Shown: positions 46,412 through 56,641 of the stretch, in pieces
Layout of the letters: each line of letters opens with the position of its first letter
How positions within the stretch are numbered: the first letter of the stretch is position 1
Origin: Apoda limacodes
Lineage: Eukaryota > Arthropoda > Insecta > Lepidoptera > Limacodidae
NCBI GenBank assembly: GCA_946406115.1
Contig: OX291544.1
Coordinates: 25,995,521 to 26,059,520, forward strand
Length of the DNA stretch: 64,000 bases
Direction: 5' to 3'
The notes under the pieces: generated by a model
Told to the model about the DNA's origin: nothing
Databases searched by the model: none
The model's input: the letters and a program-made list of their open reading frames with translations, nothing else
Translations under genes and position numbers: made by a program

Positions 46412-47890
46412 AAACATTGCGAGTGTTAAGTTAATTTGAAAAGATGAAAATCTCGTCGAACTTCGTCATTCGTACTCGAAGTTTAGCCCTGAAGACCTAA
46501 ATAATTTTATTGATCGTCTTTTTCTTTTTCTAAGGGAGTAGGTATTTGGCCCTAGGTCTAGGTATTTTCTTTATCAAAGTCAGTTCTCATAGGTATTTTT
46601 GGCAAATATCGTTGCTTGTTGTTAAAAAGACTTGAATACTGATTAAGCTTCTATTATTGCAAGTTGTGTTATATTTACAGCTACTTTTACAATTAATACT
46701 AATAGTAATCGTTTTTGTGATTTATCAACTCAGTTAAGTGTATTAGGTGATAACTTTAAATAGAACGACAGGTATTGGCTAAGATTGTAAGCTAAAACCA
46801 GAGATTTCGGCAATATCGTTTCCAAATACGACTCTGAGGCGAGATGGATAGATTTTCTCTTTATTGTGGTCATGCACATAATCAATTGGTATTCATTTAT
46901 GTTTTATGAATACATATACATGTGTGTGTGGCGGCGTCATTAGTTGTAAGCTGGAAACGTCCGTCAGTCTTGATTGGCCAATCATGTTTTTAATAATAAT
47001 TTCCTTTAAGGTACCTTTTATTTATTATGAGAAGGAAAATCGCTTGTCAAACCCTCAGTCCTGCTCTGATTCTCATAGTAAGAACACTGTCAGTCAATAT
47101 AATATCAAAATTTATCATTACATATTCGATTCGAGAAAAAGGAGATTTGACTCCGGTTATTTAAACAAAATACAATTGCTTAAATTTCAAATTTATTTTA
47201 GGGCACGAGTGTGGCCTATCAACTCTAAAGATTGAATGCCACGATTTTGGACGCTATCCCGAAAACGAAGATCTTTTGCAATCACTTATTTCTCCACCCC
47301 GTTTCGGTCCCAGGTCCCGTAGGCGCTAGGCGACGTATAGAGGGTGTCCCTCAAAATCAGTAACTGCCATCCATTTATATTATTTGCGCAAAAATATGTT
47401 GCAATGCTTTAATACAAAGATTAACCATTGCTAGAAATCTTATCTTGATTCCAAGTGGGACCATGAGTAAAGTAGTTAAAGTTCCTAGAGATTTGGATCG
47501 CATTCACACTTTTTTCATTGTTATCTGCGAAACTTATGAGTTATGAGGCAATTCTAAAATTTATAATTTTAAGAATATTTCGTACTATTCGAGTTTCGGC
47601 ATTTCTAAAGCTTTGTTTAGATAATGTCTCGTGGCAGATGAAACGACTATGAACGCTCGTTCGTTAGTTTTTATAACTTTGTGAAAATGTCTCACTAAAA
47701 CGCGTCTCACGTGTTGTTACGAAAAGTGTTATTGGTATTTTTTTTAAATTTAAGTAGACGCAAATTTCAAGCATCACTAAGCCGCAATTACAGTATTTTG
47801 TACTGAGTACCTACTTACTTAAATGACAAAGTATTTTGGCAGTTGTTTTTTACACTACTTATTTTAGTATCACCTGTTTGGGTCAAATTT
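46412..47890. other. Gene-free stretch
   Basis: A 109-codon ORF at 46906-47235 (plus) has ordinary AT-rich composition and no recognised motif. No repeat family can be assigned. Confidence 0.4.
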
Positions 47891-48022
47891 TACAACCGTA
47901 ATTTCGATAACTTCCCGACTAGCTAGAACGCTAAAATTTTCAAGGAAGCTCAGAACTCGGTGACAATACAATAATCGATTTGCACGCAACACCGTAACAT
48001 CGATATTTACCGCCATTTAAAA
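47890..48022 (-). repeat. Reverse copy of the fold-back family part at 44.34 kb
   Basis: On the minus strand AAATGGCGGTAAATATCG, GTGCAAATCGATTATT, TGTCACCGAGTTCTGAGC and TCCTTGAAAATTTTAGCG match 44343-44440 in order, with about 15% mismatch. Confidence 0.8.
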
Positions 48023-48274
48023 ACTTTTCAGTTTGTATCTAAATTTAGCTTACACCATCGTAGTTCTAACAGACCAAAAAATATGAATAAAAAATATTAT
48101 AAAAAAACATTTAAAACCACGCTTATGAACTAAAAAGTAGATAATAAGCCCCCACTAATTACGGAGCAAAAAAACATGGGCACTTTCAACTATGTATATG
48201 TTTTTGTTGTCAGATAATGAGGCAAATTTCCTAAGTTAGTTTTTACAAGCGTGGTTTTTATATTAGTTATTTTG

Positions 48275-48931
48275 AAGTGAAAACTTCTGTAGCGACGTTG
48301 TGCACTTTTTTTGGTATGGGTAAAAAATGATAAACTCGCGTCAGGTCACTTGTCCTAATCGTGAAAATGCGTAAGACGGATGGAGAGTAGGCAGCTAGCG
48401 CGGCGAAGGAGAGGGAGTATCCCCCTCTCTTTCTACGGCGCGGCGAAAATTTATGCCTGCGCCTGCTGTTTCGTTTAGGCGGCGCAGGGCGCTTGCGCAA
48501 ATGGTCGTGTGTTACATAAACATGTTACAGCGTGCTACGCGCATCCATGGATGGTGACAGCTGATGGCTCGACCGTCTGTGTAGTGGCCATACTGCTGAG
48601 TATTCGTAAAATTCGTGTATATAAAGTGTTTAAAATTTGGAAATTGAACAAAGTGCATCTTTGTCTTTGTAAAATACGTAAACCGTAATGCCACGCCTAT
48701 TATAATTTTTATTTTTAGTATTCGCGATTATGAGTAGCACAGGGAGGTTGGATATGGAATTTTAATTTTATGACAGATTGCGATTTCAAATATACTACGT
48801 CAAAAAAGTAAATAAACAAACATTATTATTTCTTGACAATGTCGAAGACATGTCTTGTGACATATTTGAGTGTTAAGCGCGAATCGTGTGTAAAGGTTTT
48901 CACTTCTGCCGGCACTCCCGGAGTGCAACTC
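48275..48931 (+). mobile_element. Helentron-like element, copy B (longest)
   Basis: It shares both ends and most of the body with copy A at 9927-10283: head AAGTGAAAACTTCTGTAGCG, inner CGTCAGGTCAC, tail GACATGTCTTGTGACATATT, GTTTTCACTT (reverse complement of the head) and hairpin GCACTCC-C-GGAGTGC (48912-48926). The copies differ mainly by a 300-bp module at 48380-48679, present only here. It encodes no protein that I can recognise; ORFs inside (48267-48500, minus) are low-complexity basic reads. Confidence 0.7.
48380..48679. other. 300-bp GC-richer module unique to copy B
   Basis: It lies exactly between GTAAGACGG and AAACCGTAATG, which are joined in copy A. It includes CGCGGCGAAGGAGAGGG, GGCGGCGCAGGGCGC and TTGCGCAA, and near its right end TATATAAAG (48618-48626), a TATA-box match, about 55 bp before the element body resumes. 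Either copy A lost it or copy B gained it. TATA function is inference. Confidence 0.6.
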
Positions 48932-49330
48932 GTTCTTTTTTTTATTATTTTATTCTATCAAGTCAACCCTTTGACAAATCCATTGGGTCAAAGCCTTTTA
49001 TTTTTGTATTCTGTATTGCTTTAAAAAGATTAATAAGGACAGAACGACGTGATTTGTTTTTTCTAGGCTATCTTGGAGTTTAGGGATACTGATTGAATTT
49101 TCAATCAATCGATGGCGGTTGGCACGAATGTTTGCACAGTTGTTGAAGGCACACGCTGAAAACCCCGCAACTCCGAAAAAATCACTATATACTAACCGAA
49201 TTTGCCTGAAATCAGGCTGACTAATTGTTTAACCAGCCTCATCTGGCCCTTACTATTGGTTCTTGGCCTATTCTAATTACCTTAGGCGGGGGCGATTTAG
49301 GCGTTGGTTTATCCAGTGTGGTTTTTGGAC
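48932..49330. other. No recognisable gene
   Basis: Contains CCGCAACTCCGAAAAAATC and other unassigned words; short ORFs at 48833-49083 overlap the end of the repeat. Confidence 0.4.
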
Positions 49331-49334
49331 TTCA

Positions 49335-49525
49335 CATACTTTTAACACGTCTTTTTGACAGATGCAGGTTTCCTCACGAAGTTTTCCTTCGCCGAAAGAC
49401 CAGTGGTGTGAACAAAAAATGTATTTCAAAAATTAATAAAAAGACTCATTAGTACTCGCTGGGCTAGAACAGACCGCCCCTCGGAAAGTGAGGCAGTAAC
49501 TGAAACCACTGAGCCACCACTAACT
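49335..49525 (-). mobile_element. tRNA-derived SINE-like repeat (family S2), minus strand
   Basis: On the minus strand it begins GTGGTGGCTCAGTGGTTTC, an A-box-like tRNA head, has a diverged B box near GTTCTAGCCC, and ends with CACCACTGGTCTTTCGGCG then AAGGAAAACTTCGTGAGG. The tail words also occur at 19428-19475. It overlaps a 75-codon plus ORF that is not a gene. Confidence 0.7.
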
Positions 49526-49995
49526 TTTTGCACATTTTTGTACCTTGTGAACTATTAAAGGCACAGACCTAGGATTTTTTCGCTACGCTATATCTATGTA
49601 TCTTCATCCTATATCTATGGTTTAAGGCGACGCGTGGGTGTATTGCCATGCAATCAATGCGGTTCGTTTAAGTCCCTGGTGGAGGCATTTTCCTCTGAAA
49701 TCGTTATTTCGCCGCTATTTCTTGTTTGATCGGGCTGAAATTTGCATGTTATTGGATATGTTGCAAATCAGTCAATAAAGTTTGCTCACCTTTAAACATA
49801 TTGACTACGATTTACTGAGTTAGCAATATATGCATACGTCTCTGTTAATGATGCAAGGCAAAACTAACATTTAAATTTTATTTTAGCTCGACTTTAGCTA
49901 ACAACGCTAGAAATACCGATCAAATAGTAACAGCACATCTGGATACACTGCTGAAAAAACAAATTATTGAAACATAAAAAGAAAATAAATAAAAA
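49526..49995. other. No recognisable gene
   Basis: AT-rich. ACGCTATATCTATGTATC repeats loosely at 49580-49615. Nothing else was identified. Confidence 0.4.
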
Positions 49996-50401
49996 TCTAT
50001 ACTAATATTATAAATGCAGAAGTAACTCTGCCTGACTGTTACCTCTTCATGATAAAACCATTGAACCGGTTTAGATGAAATTTGGTATGGAGATAGTTTG
50101 AGTTCCGGGGAAAGTCAAAGTCAATTTTTTTTATTCAAATAAGGATTTTACAATAACTTTTGAATCATCAAAGTTATGAAATATTATTTTTTGATTTCTC
50201 CCACCCTCCCAAAGACAAAGGATTCATTTTTAAGATCATTTTATCCTAAAAAATTGCCGCGGGAATAACTATAACCGAGCTTAAACTAACTAAGGCAGCT
50301 GTTGCTTGCTATAGTAAACTTCATTAGTATATGACGTAAGAATCCTACGACGATTGCAAAAAGCCAAATTTAGGGCGTGTGGAGCTGGTGACAAAAGTTA
50401 G
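49996..50401 (+). mobile_element. Helitron-type element split by a LINE tail
   Basis: Starts with the canonical TCTATACTAATATTATAAA, then GCAGAAGTAACTCTGCC, GATGAAATTTGGTATGGAG and GAGTTCCGGGG. At about 50112-50225 it is interrupted by CAAAGTCAATTTTTTTTATT and TTTTGAATCATCAAAG, a reversed LINE-tail fragment. It resumes with GGGAATAACTATAACCGAGC and ends AATTTAGGGCGTGTGGAGC and AAAAGTTAG, a mutated CTAG end. Confidence 0.8.
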
Positions 50402-50746
50402 TGTTCCTATAATTTCTTCCATTTGCGCTGAACTGTTGCCAATTTTATTTTTCTACAAATCAATCCAACGAAAATACACGTTTTCAGACCAACAGTGAAA
50501 CAAGTTAATGTAGGTAATTAGCGAGTCGTAGAATTTCTTTGGCCAAACAAATCGGAAGCCTTTTATCACAGTCTCTTGAGAATGCGCGAAAATTACTCAC
50601 TTCCTATTACCAATTAGCTCGTTTGCGGAGTACTGAATAAAATATTACTCTCCATCTAGATATCAGATAGAGCAAAGGTTAATTGAAAATAAGTTATTAT
50701 GCTTATTTGATTTTTTATTAAATTTGCTACTAACAGCAACATTCAC

Positions 50747-50966
50747 ACTAATATTATAAATGCGAAAGTATCTAACTCTGTCTGTCTGACTGTTACGTCT
50801 TCAAGCTAAAATTTCTGAACCGATTCAGATGAAATTTGGTATAAAAATATTTTGAGTCTCGATGAAGGACATGAAAAAATTCTTTAGTATAGTTAAGGAG
50901 TTGACGTAAGAATCATACGCCGATTACTAAATTTAGGGCGGGCTAAGTCGCCGGCAAAAGCTTGTA
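50747..50966 (+). mobile_element. Helitron-type element
   Basis: Begins ACTAATATTATAAATGCG, has CTGTCTGTCTGACTGTTACG, GATGAAATTTGGTATAAA and TTTAGGGCGGGCTAAGTCGC, and ends GGCAAAAGCTTG where CTAG is expected. It is complete in layout, with no coding. Confidence 0.8.
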
Positions 50967-51879
50967 AGATATTAGCGATTAAATTTAGTTGCATCTATTA
51001 TATCTATCTAGGTAACTAATTAGAAATTTATATCGAACTGAATTTTACTTAAAGTGCATCCAAATCAGATTATTCCCATACAACTTTCGGTGCATCACGT
51101 ATGGTCATAGTTATAAACATTTTGTAGCTTAAAATGCGTTATTATCATATATTGCTGTTTATCATTATCGCAAAATGGATATTCATTAATGAAATGTCAG
51201 TGAATTATAAAATAACTGATGTTTTAGTTGATTTTATTAAACAAATAGATATTGTTTAAAACGCATACTCTTATACACATAACTGCGTGGAAAATACGGT
51301 ATTAATTGTTTAATTTTCTTTTAAACCAGACAGAATGTACCTACGTCATTACAATCACACAATATGCGGGAAGAATGTTTTCTATGGTATGCCACCAAGC
51401 ATAAAGTGCGGATTTATAAGCGTTTACAGAGCAAATTAGGACACCAATTAAAATACCTAATTTGTTATAGAGACTGAATAATGGCTGTATGAAAACTGTT
51501 CAAAAGCTATTTTATGTATCTGTGGGTGGTAATGTGTCTAAAAATCTTATGTAATAGAAACCATTTATTTTATAAGTGCTTTTGTTATTCTAGCTTAAAT
51601 AGTAGATATATTTCAGTTTATTTATTTTAACCCACAAAACTGGATGTTACATATTTGAAAGTTACTGATAACATTTCGACAAAGATCCACATGTAGATGT
51701 ACACCCTTCTAAATGAGGATACAGCATTCTTAAGTTTTTTTAAATTGATAAAGTCAAGGGGTAATTTGCTTACATAAAAAAAAACTAGGTATGAAAAAAA
51801 AACTAAACTGTTGCAAAATTGACAATAAATAAATACCAACTAATAAAAGATGTAAAAATAATATAAACTAAAAAGCATT
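50967..51879. other. AT-rich, no gene
   Basis: No ORF with recognisable motif. TCACAGTCTCTTGAGAATGC just upstream (50563-50635) is the repeat shared with 29.7 kb. Confidence 0.4.
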
Positions 51880-52039
51880 TAAATAAGTCTTTTGAGTAAA
51901 TTAGTCTTCATTGAGGCTATGGAATCATGACATGTTACAGAAACTTTGTACATCATTGTAGCCTGAGGATATGCGATACCCGAGTCGTTTTGACCAACAT
52001 TCGTTCTACAATAAGGAAGGCTAAAATTGAGCGATTATT

Positions 52040-53440
52040 CAACCGACTGCCAGTACGCAGAAAAACTAAATTTAATTTCCCCAAAAGATCTATGGAGTTT
52101 ATAGTGCCTCTTAAATATTAAGGTAATATCTGACTTTCTTGTGAGTTTCCAATGGGCTTACGTGATAATATTTTAGTCGATCAGGATAAAAAATGAGAGC
52201 CTTAGATTTATTATCACTATAAGCAAGGCGGTAGATAAACCGCTTCTAAACTCTTTCGATTCTTGCAACATGTATTTGATAGGTAGAATAAATTTACGCA
52301 AGTTTTTGATCAAATATAACACCAAGGTCTTTTATTCTTGTAACTTCATTTAAAACTTTGATATTTATCTAATACATAGCCGTAGTTTACTGAATTTGAT
52401 GTATGTAGCAACATTTTTCTGTATTCAAATACATGTTATTATTGGTACACTACTTATTCATACAGACATGATCATCCTGTTTTTGGTTTATATCTCTTTC
52501 ATTTCTTATTTCACGGTATAATTTCACGTCATCAGCAGACACTAAGAATTTGGACTTATTTTGGACACGGAATAAGTCATTCATTTAGACTAAGAAGAAA
52601 AGCGGACCCAAATGAGAACCCTGTGGAACACCTGATGTTACGGATTTTGCTGGTAATTTATATCCTTTTAATACTGCTTGTTGGGTACAATTATGTATGT
52701 ATGAATTGCACCATTTAAGTAGATATCCATGTATGCCAATGAATATAAGTTTTTAAAGGAAGAGATCCTAAGACACTAGATCAAAAGCTTTTGAAAAGTC
52801 AGTCTAGATTGCGTGAATTTCTTGATTTTGGTCTAATTTCGTTACAATGTTAGTTGTGTATTCTATTAGATTTGTTACTGTTGACTTGCCAGATAAGAAG
52901 CCATGCTGGTTTAAGTAGATCCATGGCTTTTTGTGTGACAGAATTACTTTATGCACAAGCATTTCAAGAAGTTTTAGATTGGCCTGTCATTTACTATACT
53001 ACTAAGTTCAGCGTTTTTATGTTTGTGTGTAATTTACACAATTTTCCATTTCAATGAAAACATTCCTGTAGCGATGGAGTAAGTGAAAATAAGCTAAAGT
53101 GGTGTTAATAAAGATTTGCGAAATTCGTATTAAAATAACGGCGGAATGCCTTTATATCCAAGAAATTTACGCAGTTAAACAACTCATCTCATGTAAATTG
53201 AATATTTTTTATATTAATTTTCGTTCGTTCGTTTCGTTTTCGTTGTATAATTTTCATCATATGATTTATCCTCGTAACTTTTATTTTGATTTGCTGAGTA
53301 TACTTCATGAAAATGTTTAGTAAAAAGGTCACAAATGCCCTGACCACCCACTACTGTCTTAGAATCTTTACTTATCTTATTTGGGATTGTGCTACTATTT
53401 GATTTCAAGCTATTGATTAATTTCCATACAATTTTAAGTT
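52040..53440 (-). pseudogene. RT of the minus-strand LINE, decayed
   Basis: From 53408 the linker reads LKSNSSTIPNKISKDSKTVV and GGQGICDLFTKHFHEVY. RT blocks follow: GFLSGKSTVTNLIEYTTN (about 52890), an in-frame stop, DFSKAFDLV (motif A, catalytic Asp present, about 52800), VTSGVPQGSHLGPLFFL (about 52620) and motif C FLVSADDVKLYREIRN (about 52540; Ser replaces Tyr of YADD). The C-terminal domain near 52120-51940 reads SIDLLGKLNLVFLRTGSRLN and then VERMLVKTTRVSHILRL. Expected length is several hundred residues; here it is split by many shifts and is inactive. Confidence 0.85.
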
Positions 53441-53899
53441 ATTTTTTGAAAAGTGTAGGTACATTACGTTTTAAATTATTAAAACTATCATTGAATAATA
53501 AATTGCAGTGCTTTCTGAGTAACTCAGGAATTCAGTTTTTTCCTTCAATGTTTTTATTAGAAATGTGCTGAACATATCGGCATAGTACGATTAGGTTTCC
53601 CAAATTTCGAAGTGAATTGCAATATAATAGGCCATATGAGGTAATAGAATATGTCAAACATTTTGGTCTTGGTACGTTTCTTTAAAAATTATCAACTTCC
53701 AATCAATCATTCATTTGTCATATTTACTAAAATTTAATCTGAATTCAGAGTTTTTTTTCACAGCTTTGGCAGATTTATTCAACTTACTAGTATTTCTAGA
53801 GCACGATCAAATTTAACAAGAGGAGTCAAAACTTAAAAGACTTGTATCATATCACTAGAATGATTGCATGATACTAAATCTTATATTCGTGATTAAATA

Positions 53900-54440
53900 G
53901 TTTTAAATAACTTAAGGCCAAAGTATATATTAAAAGATGTTCTAATGTTGAATTAGGTAATATTGCTGTTAGGATACGAGAACCAGTGTATATTGGAAAA
54001 GTTAAAATCTCCGACTACGACAGTAACGGTTAAGTTAGCCGTGTTGTTTTGAAGGACTGTTGTGATATTATTTAATAAGGTTTGTATGTATGTTTTATTG
54101 AAATTGGTATATAAATAGCGCAAATGTTAAGAAATATTTTATTTTTATTTTCTCCTAACACTACAGACACCCAAAGCTGCTCACATGCAGACTCTCATTT
54201 GGGTTTCCTAAGAACTTGGTATTTTTCGTTTACTGCCATAACTATAGCACCGCCATCTGTTTTACAATAGCTAGAAGATGTTGAGTCTCTGTATCACCAG
54301 AAGACGTTGTACCGATTGTCGAAGAATTGATACGAAATCGTTCAGCCAAGCTTCCGTCACAATAATGACATTGTATTTTTAGATAATGCATTGACATACA
54401 AAGTCTCTGATTTAGTTTGTAAACCACTAACATTCTGATA
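53900..54440 (-). pseudogene. Endonuclease domain of the minus-strand LINE
   Basis: Minus-strand frames give LQTKSETLYVNALSKNTM (the N-terminal region before the TE motif), RINSSTIGTTSSGDTETQ, then after shifts FLNICAIYIPI and VTVVVGDFNFSNIHWFSYP, the GDFN catalytic block (about 54010). Frames are broken at several places. Its role would be first-strand nicking of the target site. Confidence 0.75.
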
Positions 54441-54509
54441 GTATACAGAAAAATAAGAAAATTTTAAATATAAAAAACAAAATCATGCAATCAATCTATC
54501 TGAAACTAA

Positions 54510-55214
54510 CTAGCATTTAATGAGGACAACGTTTTCTTATCTTTGACCAAAATTGCTCTAGAGCTAACGTCCTTTCTAATGAAAATTCGAACACTACGAA
54601 TCCATACAAATTTATAGCAGCTGCATGAATTTTCTTGTAAACACCCTTTTACAAGAAAATTTATGCAGCTGCTAGAATTTTTGCAAAAGAAAAATGCATA
54701 CATAAATTCATTCCAATGAATTTCCTTGTAAAAGGGTGATATTTGTTCGTTCACATATATCGGACACCTGTCACCTGCAATGCCAGGTGTGAAAAATTTA
54801 GTTTGTAGTCACTTTTGTCTCTATTGAACGTCCTTACTGCTGCCAATAAACTGTGTCTCATTCTTGATCTTGACATGTTGATAACAATAGAGTAAGGTCT
54901 CTTGGACTCCGTGTAAATGTTAGCTACTCTATGGCAGTTTATAATGTTAATGCTATATATATATATATGCTATCTAATATTTCAAAACCAGTTATAGCCA
55001 GTTGTTTCATGACAAGCAACAAGTTCTCTGATCTATGTTCAGGTACACCCTGTACTTCTAGATTACAATTATGGGACTGCTGTCCAAAATCATTGATTCT
55101 GGATGTGAATTTAATTATTCGAGATTGCAAGTCTTGGTTACCGGTTTTCAAGCCGCCTATCAGTTCAACTTTTTCTGCGATAAGTGACTGCAAGGAGTCG
55201 TATTTATTAGCCAT
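54510..55214 (-). pseudogene. LINE ORF1 (RNA-binding, coiled-coil) pseudogene
   Basis: The frame from 55214 gives a charged, heptad-like N-terminus (YDSLQSLIAEKVELIGGLK, QDLQSRIIKFTSRIND) consistent with a coiled coil, then CNLEVQGVPEHRSENLLLVM, a conserved ORF1 block. It is then broken by a TA-rich stretch (54954-54968). The later part (54850-54510) gives TESKRPYSIVINM, SRSRMRHSLLAAV, NKFSDYKLN-like sequence and, at the end, VWIRSVRIFIRKD followed by SSRAILVKDKKTLSSLN and a stop. Such ORF1 proteins trimerise and bind element RNA. A local inverted duplication at 54617-54740 disrupts the third quarter. Confidence 0.82.
54617..54672. repeat. 25-bp inverted repeat inside LINE ORF1
   Basis: GCAGCTGCATGAATTTTCTT (54617-) pairs with the reverse complement of 54648-54672 over 25 bp with one mismatch and a 6-base loop. 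On the plus strand 54645-54699 encodes PFYKKIYAAARIFAKEKC, an ORF1 segment, whereas ORF1 otherwise runs on the minus strand. A short piece of the ORF has therefore been copied in inverted orientation. Confidence 0.88.
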
Positions 55215-55221
55215 AAATTTT

Positions 55222-55530
55222 ACACTTTCAAATCAAATCACATCAAATCAAACAATATTTATTCAAATAGGTTACTAAGAACACTTTTTAATACAATATA
55301 AACAATGTTAATTTCTGCCAAAAAGAGCTGGCAAGAAGTTCGATTTAAAGTAATAATAAAATACTTTGATAATAAGCTAAACAGTATACAATATGTACCG
55401 AAACACTAATTATGTAATAAAAATAAGTAAAAAACAAAGTCAAACATGTCAATTATTATTTTTTTGTTATTATGTAGCATAAGCGGCGCAACATGTGAAG
55501 GGTCAAATATGGATTTATGTCGAAATTTCT
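55222..55530 (-). mobile_element. LINE 3' end with TTTGATTTGATGTG tail, minus strand
   Basis: TCAAATCAAATCACATC and CAAATCAAACAATATTT at 55228-55255 are the reversed tail. GTTAATTTCTGCC and AAAAGAGCTGGCAAGAAG, GTACCGAAACACTAAT and TATGTAGCATAAGCGGCGC match 26200-26465 closely. It is 5'-truncated near 55530 and abuts the 5' end of the LINE ORF1. Confidence 0.8.
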
Positions 55531-56498
55531 TTAAGATCACTCATTTTGTTGCACATATTATTAACTTCGGTACTAAATCTTAAGTCAAAAAAAAAATGTG
55601 CGGCAATCAAACTCAGGGCACTTGGCACCACTTTCTAAGACTCCAACCAAACTGGCTGTTAACGGTGATGTGAAAATAACGATTGCAAATAAGGTGTTGC
55701 ACTGTTTTGGGTTATAGCGTTCTAGCGTTCACTGCTAATGAATAGGAAGGTTAAATGTACAAGGAATGTTAAATACTAATAGTCAACTTTGAAGACATAT
55801 TTATAAAGAAAACACATTTATATGATTTTTTTGCACTATTCAACTTGATTTTGCAGTTACCAAATCTTGGTATAACTTTCACTTTTATATTCACATTTAC
55901 AAGCGATTTTTTGAAAAAACTGTTACAGCAAATTAACATCATGTCTGTTTGTCAATAGTTCGTTGGTGTAAGTGAGTTTAGACATAAGATAACATATATC
56001 TATATTTGCTGTAAAACTAGGTAAGTAAATAAAATCGAGTCAAATCAAATGCTTTGTTTCTCAAAAATAGGATACATTACTTTTTGCAATCGATTAACTG
56101 CAAGTCACTAGTTAATATACCGTTTTAAAATCAAAATAACATTTGTTTGTGTTAAACCACTAAAATCTGACGAAATCTGAATGTTTACGAGATGTTCTAG
56201 ATGTACCTACCACTGAAATAAATATTTTTGTTTTATACCACATCCTAGATGAAAATGAGCATCAATATAAACACACAGTTTGAGAGTGTTTCCCACATTA
56301 CTTTTTAACCCTAAATTAAATTTTAAGAAATATTTATTAATACCCATCAAACACTTTGGAGGTTTTAAAAAGAATAAAGTGCAGAAGTTAGATAGATAAC
56401 ATGATATTTGTTTTTAAAATTGAACAGTTGTCATTCTCAATTAATTTTAAAGAATTTACTTGTGTTGTACTTAATCTGCGTGGCTATTTCGTATTTCA
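55531..56498. other. AT-rich, no gene
   Basis: No recognisable ORF, RNA gene or repeat family. Confidence 0.4.
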
Positions 56499-56641
56499 CT
56501 GGCAATCGGAATTGGTTTCAAATCCAACATCAGTACGTTTCCTTTGCTGCGAGCATGTAGTTATTCTATGCTACACAATACATAAACACGCGGCAATGAA
56601 AACGCACTGGTGTTGGATTTGAAATCGATTTCGATTTCCAG
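56499..56641. repeat. Fold-back element with ~50-bp arms
   Basis: The left arm 56499-56550 (CTGGCAATCGGAATTGG, TTTCAAATCCAACATCAGT, CGTTTCCTTTGC) pairs with the reverse complement of about 56590-56641 (TTTCAAATCCAACACCAGT). The centre is GCATGTAGTTATTCTATGC-like, itself a small palindrome. The 73-codon ORF across it is not a gene. Confidence 0.8.

Larger units (their letters stand above)
51880..55220 (-). mobile_element. Nearly full-length, heavily mutated LINE, minus strand
   Basis: Read from 55220 down to 51880 it contains ORF1 (55214-54510), an APE endonuclease (about 54440-53900), a linker (53440-53214), an RT (about 52960-52480) and an RT C-terminal domain (52120-51920), all in canonical order. 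Every domain has frameshifts or stops. Its 5' side is bounded by another, inverted-tail LINE end at 55222. This family differs from the one at 35-38 kb (different ORF1, RT and C-terminus). Confidence 0.88.

Noticed and set aside
46906..47235. 109-codon ORF as a host gene
   Set aside because: No motif, AT-rich codon use like the background, no splice or promoter context.
53217..53240. CGTTCGTTCGTTT microsatellite
   Set aside because: It is a short degenerate run inside the LINE linker and not an independent repeat.
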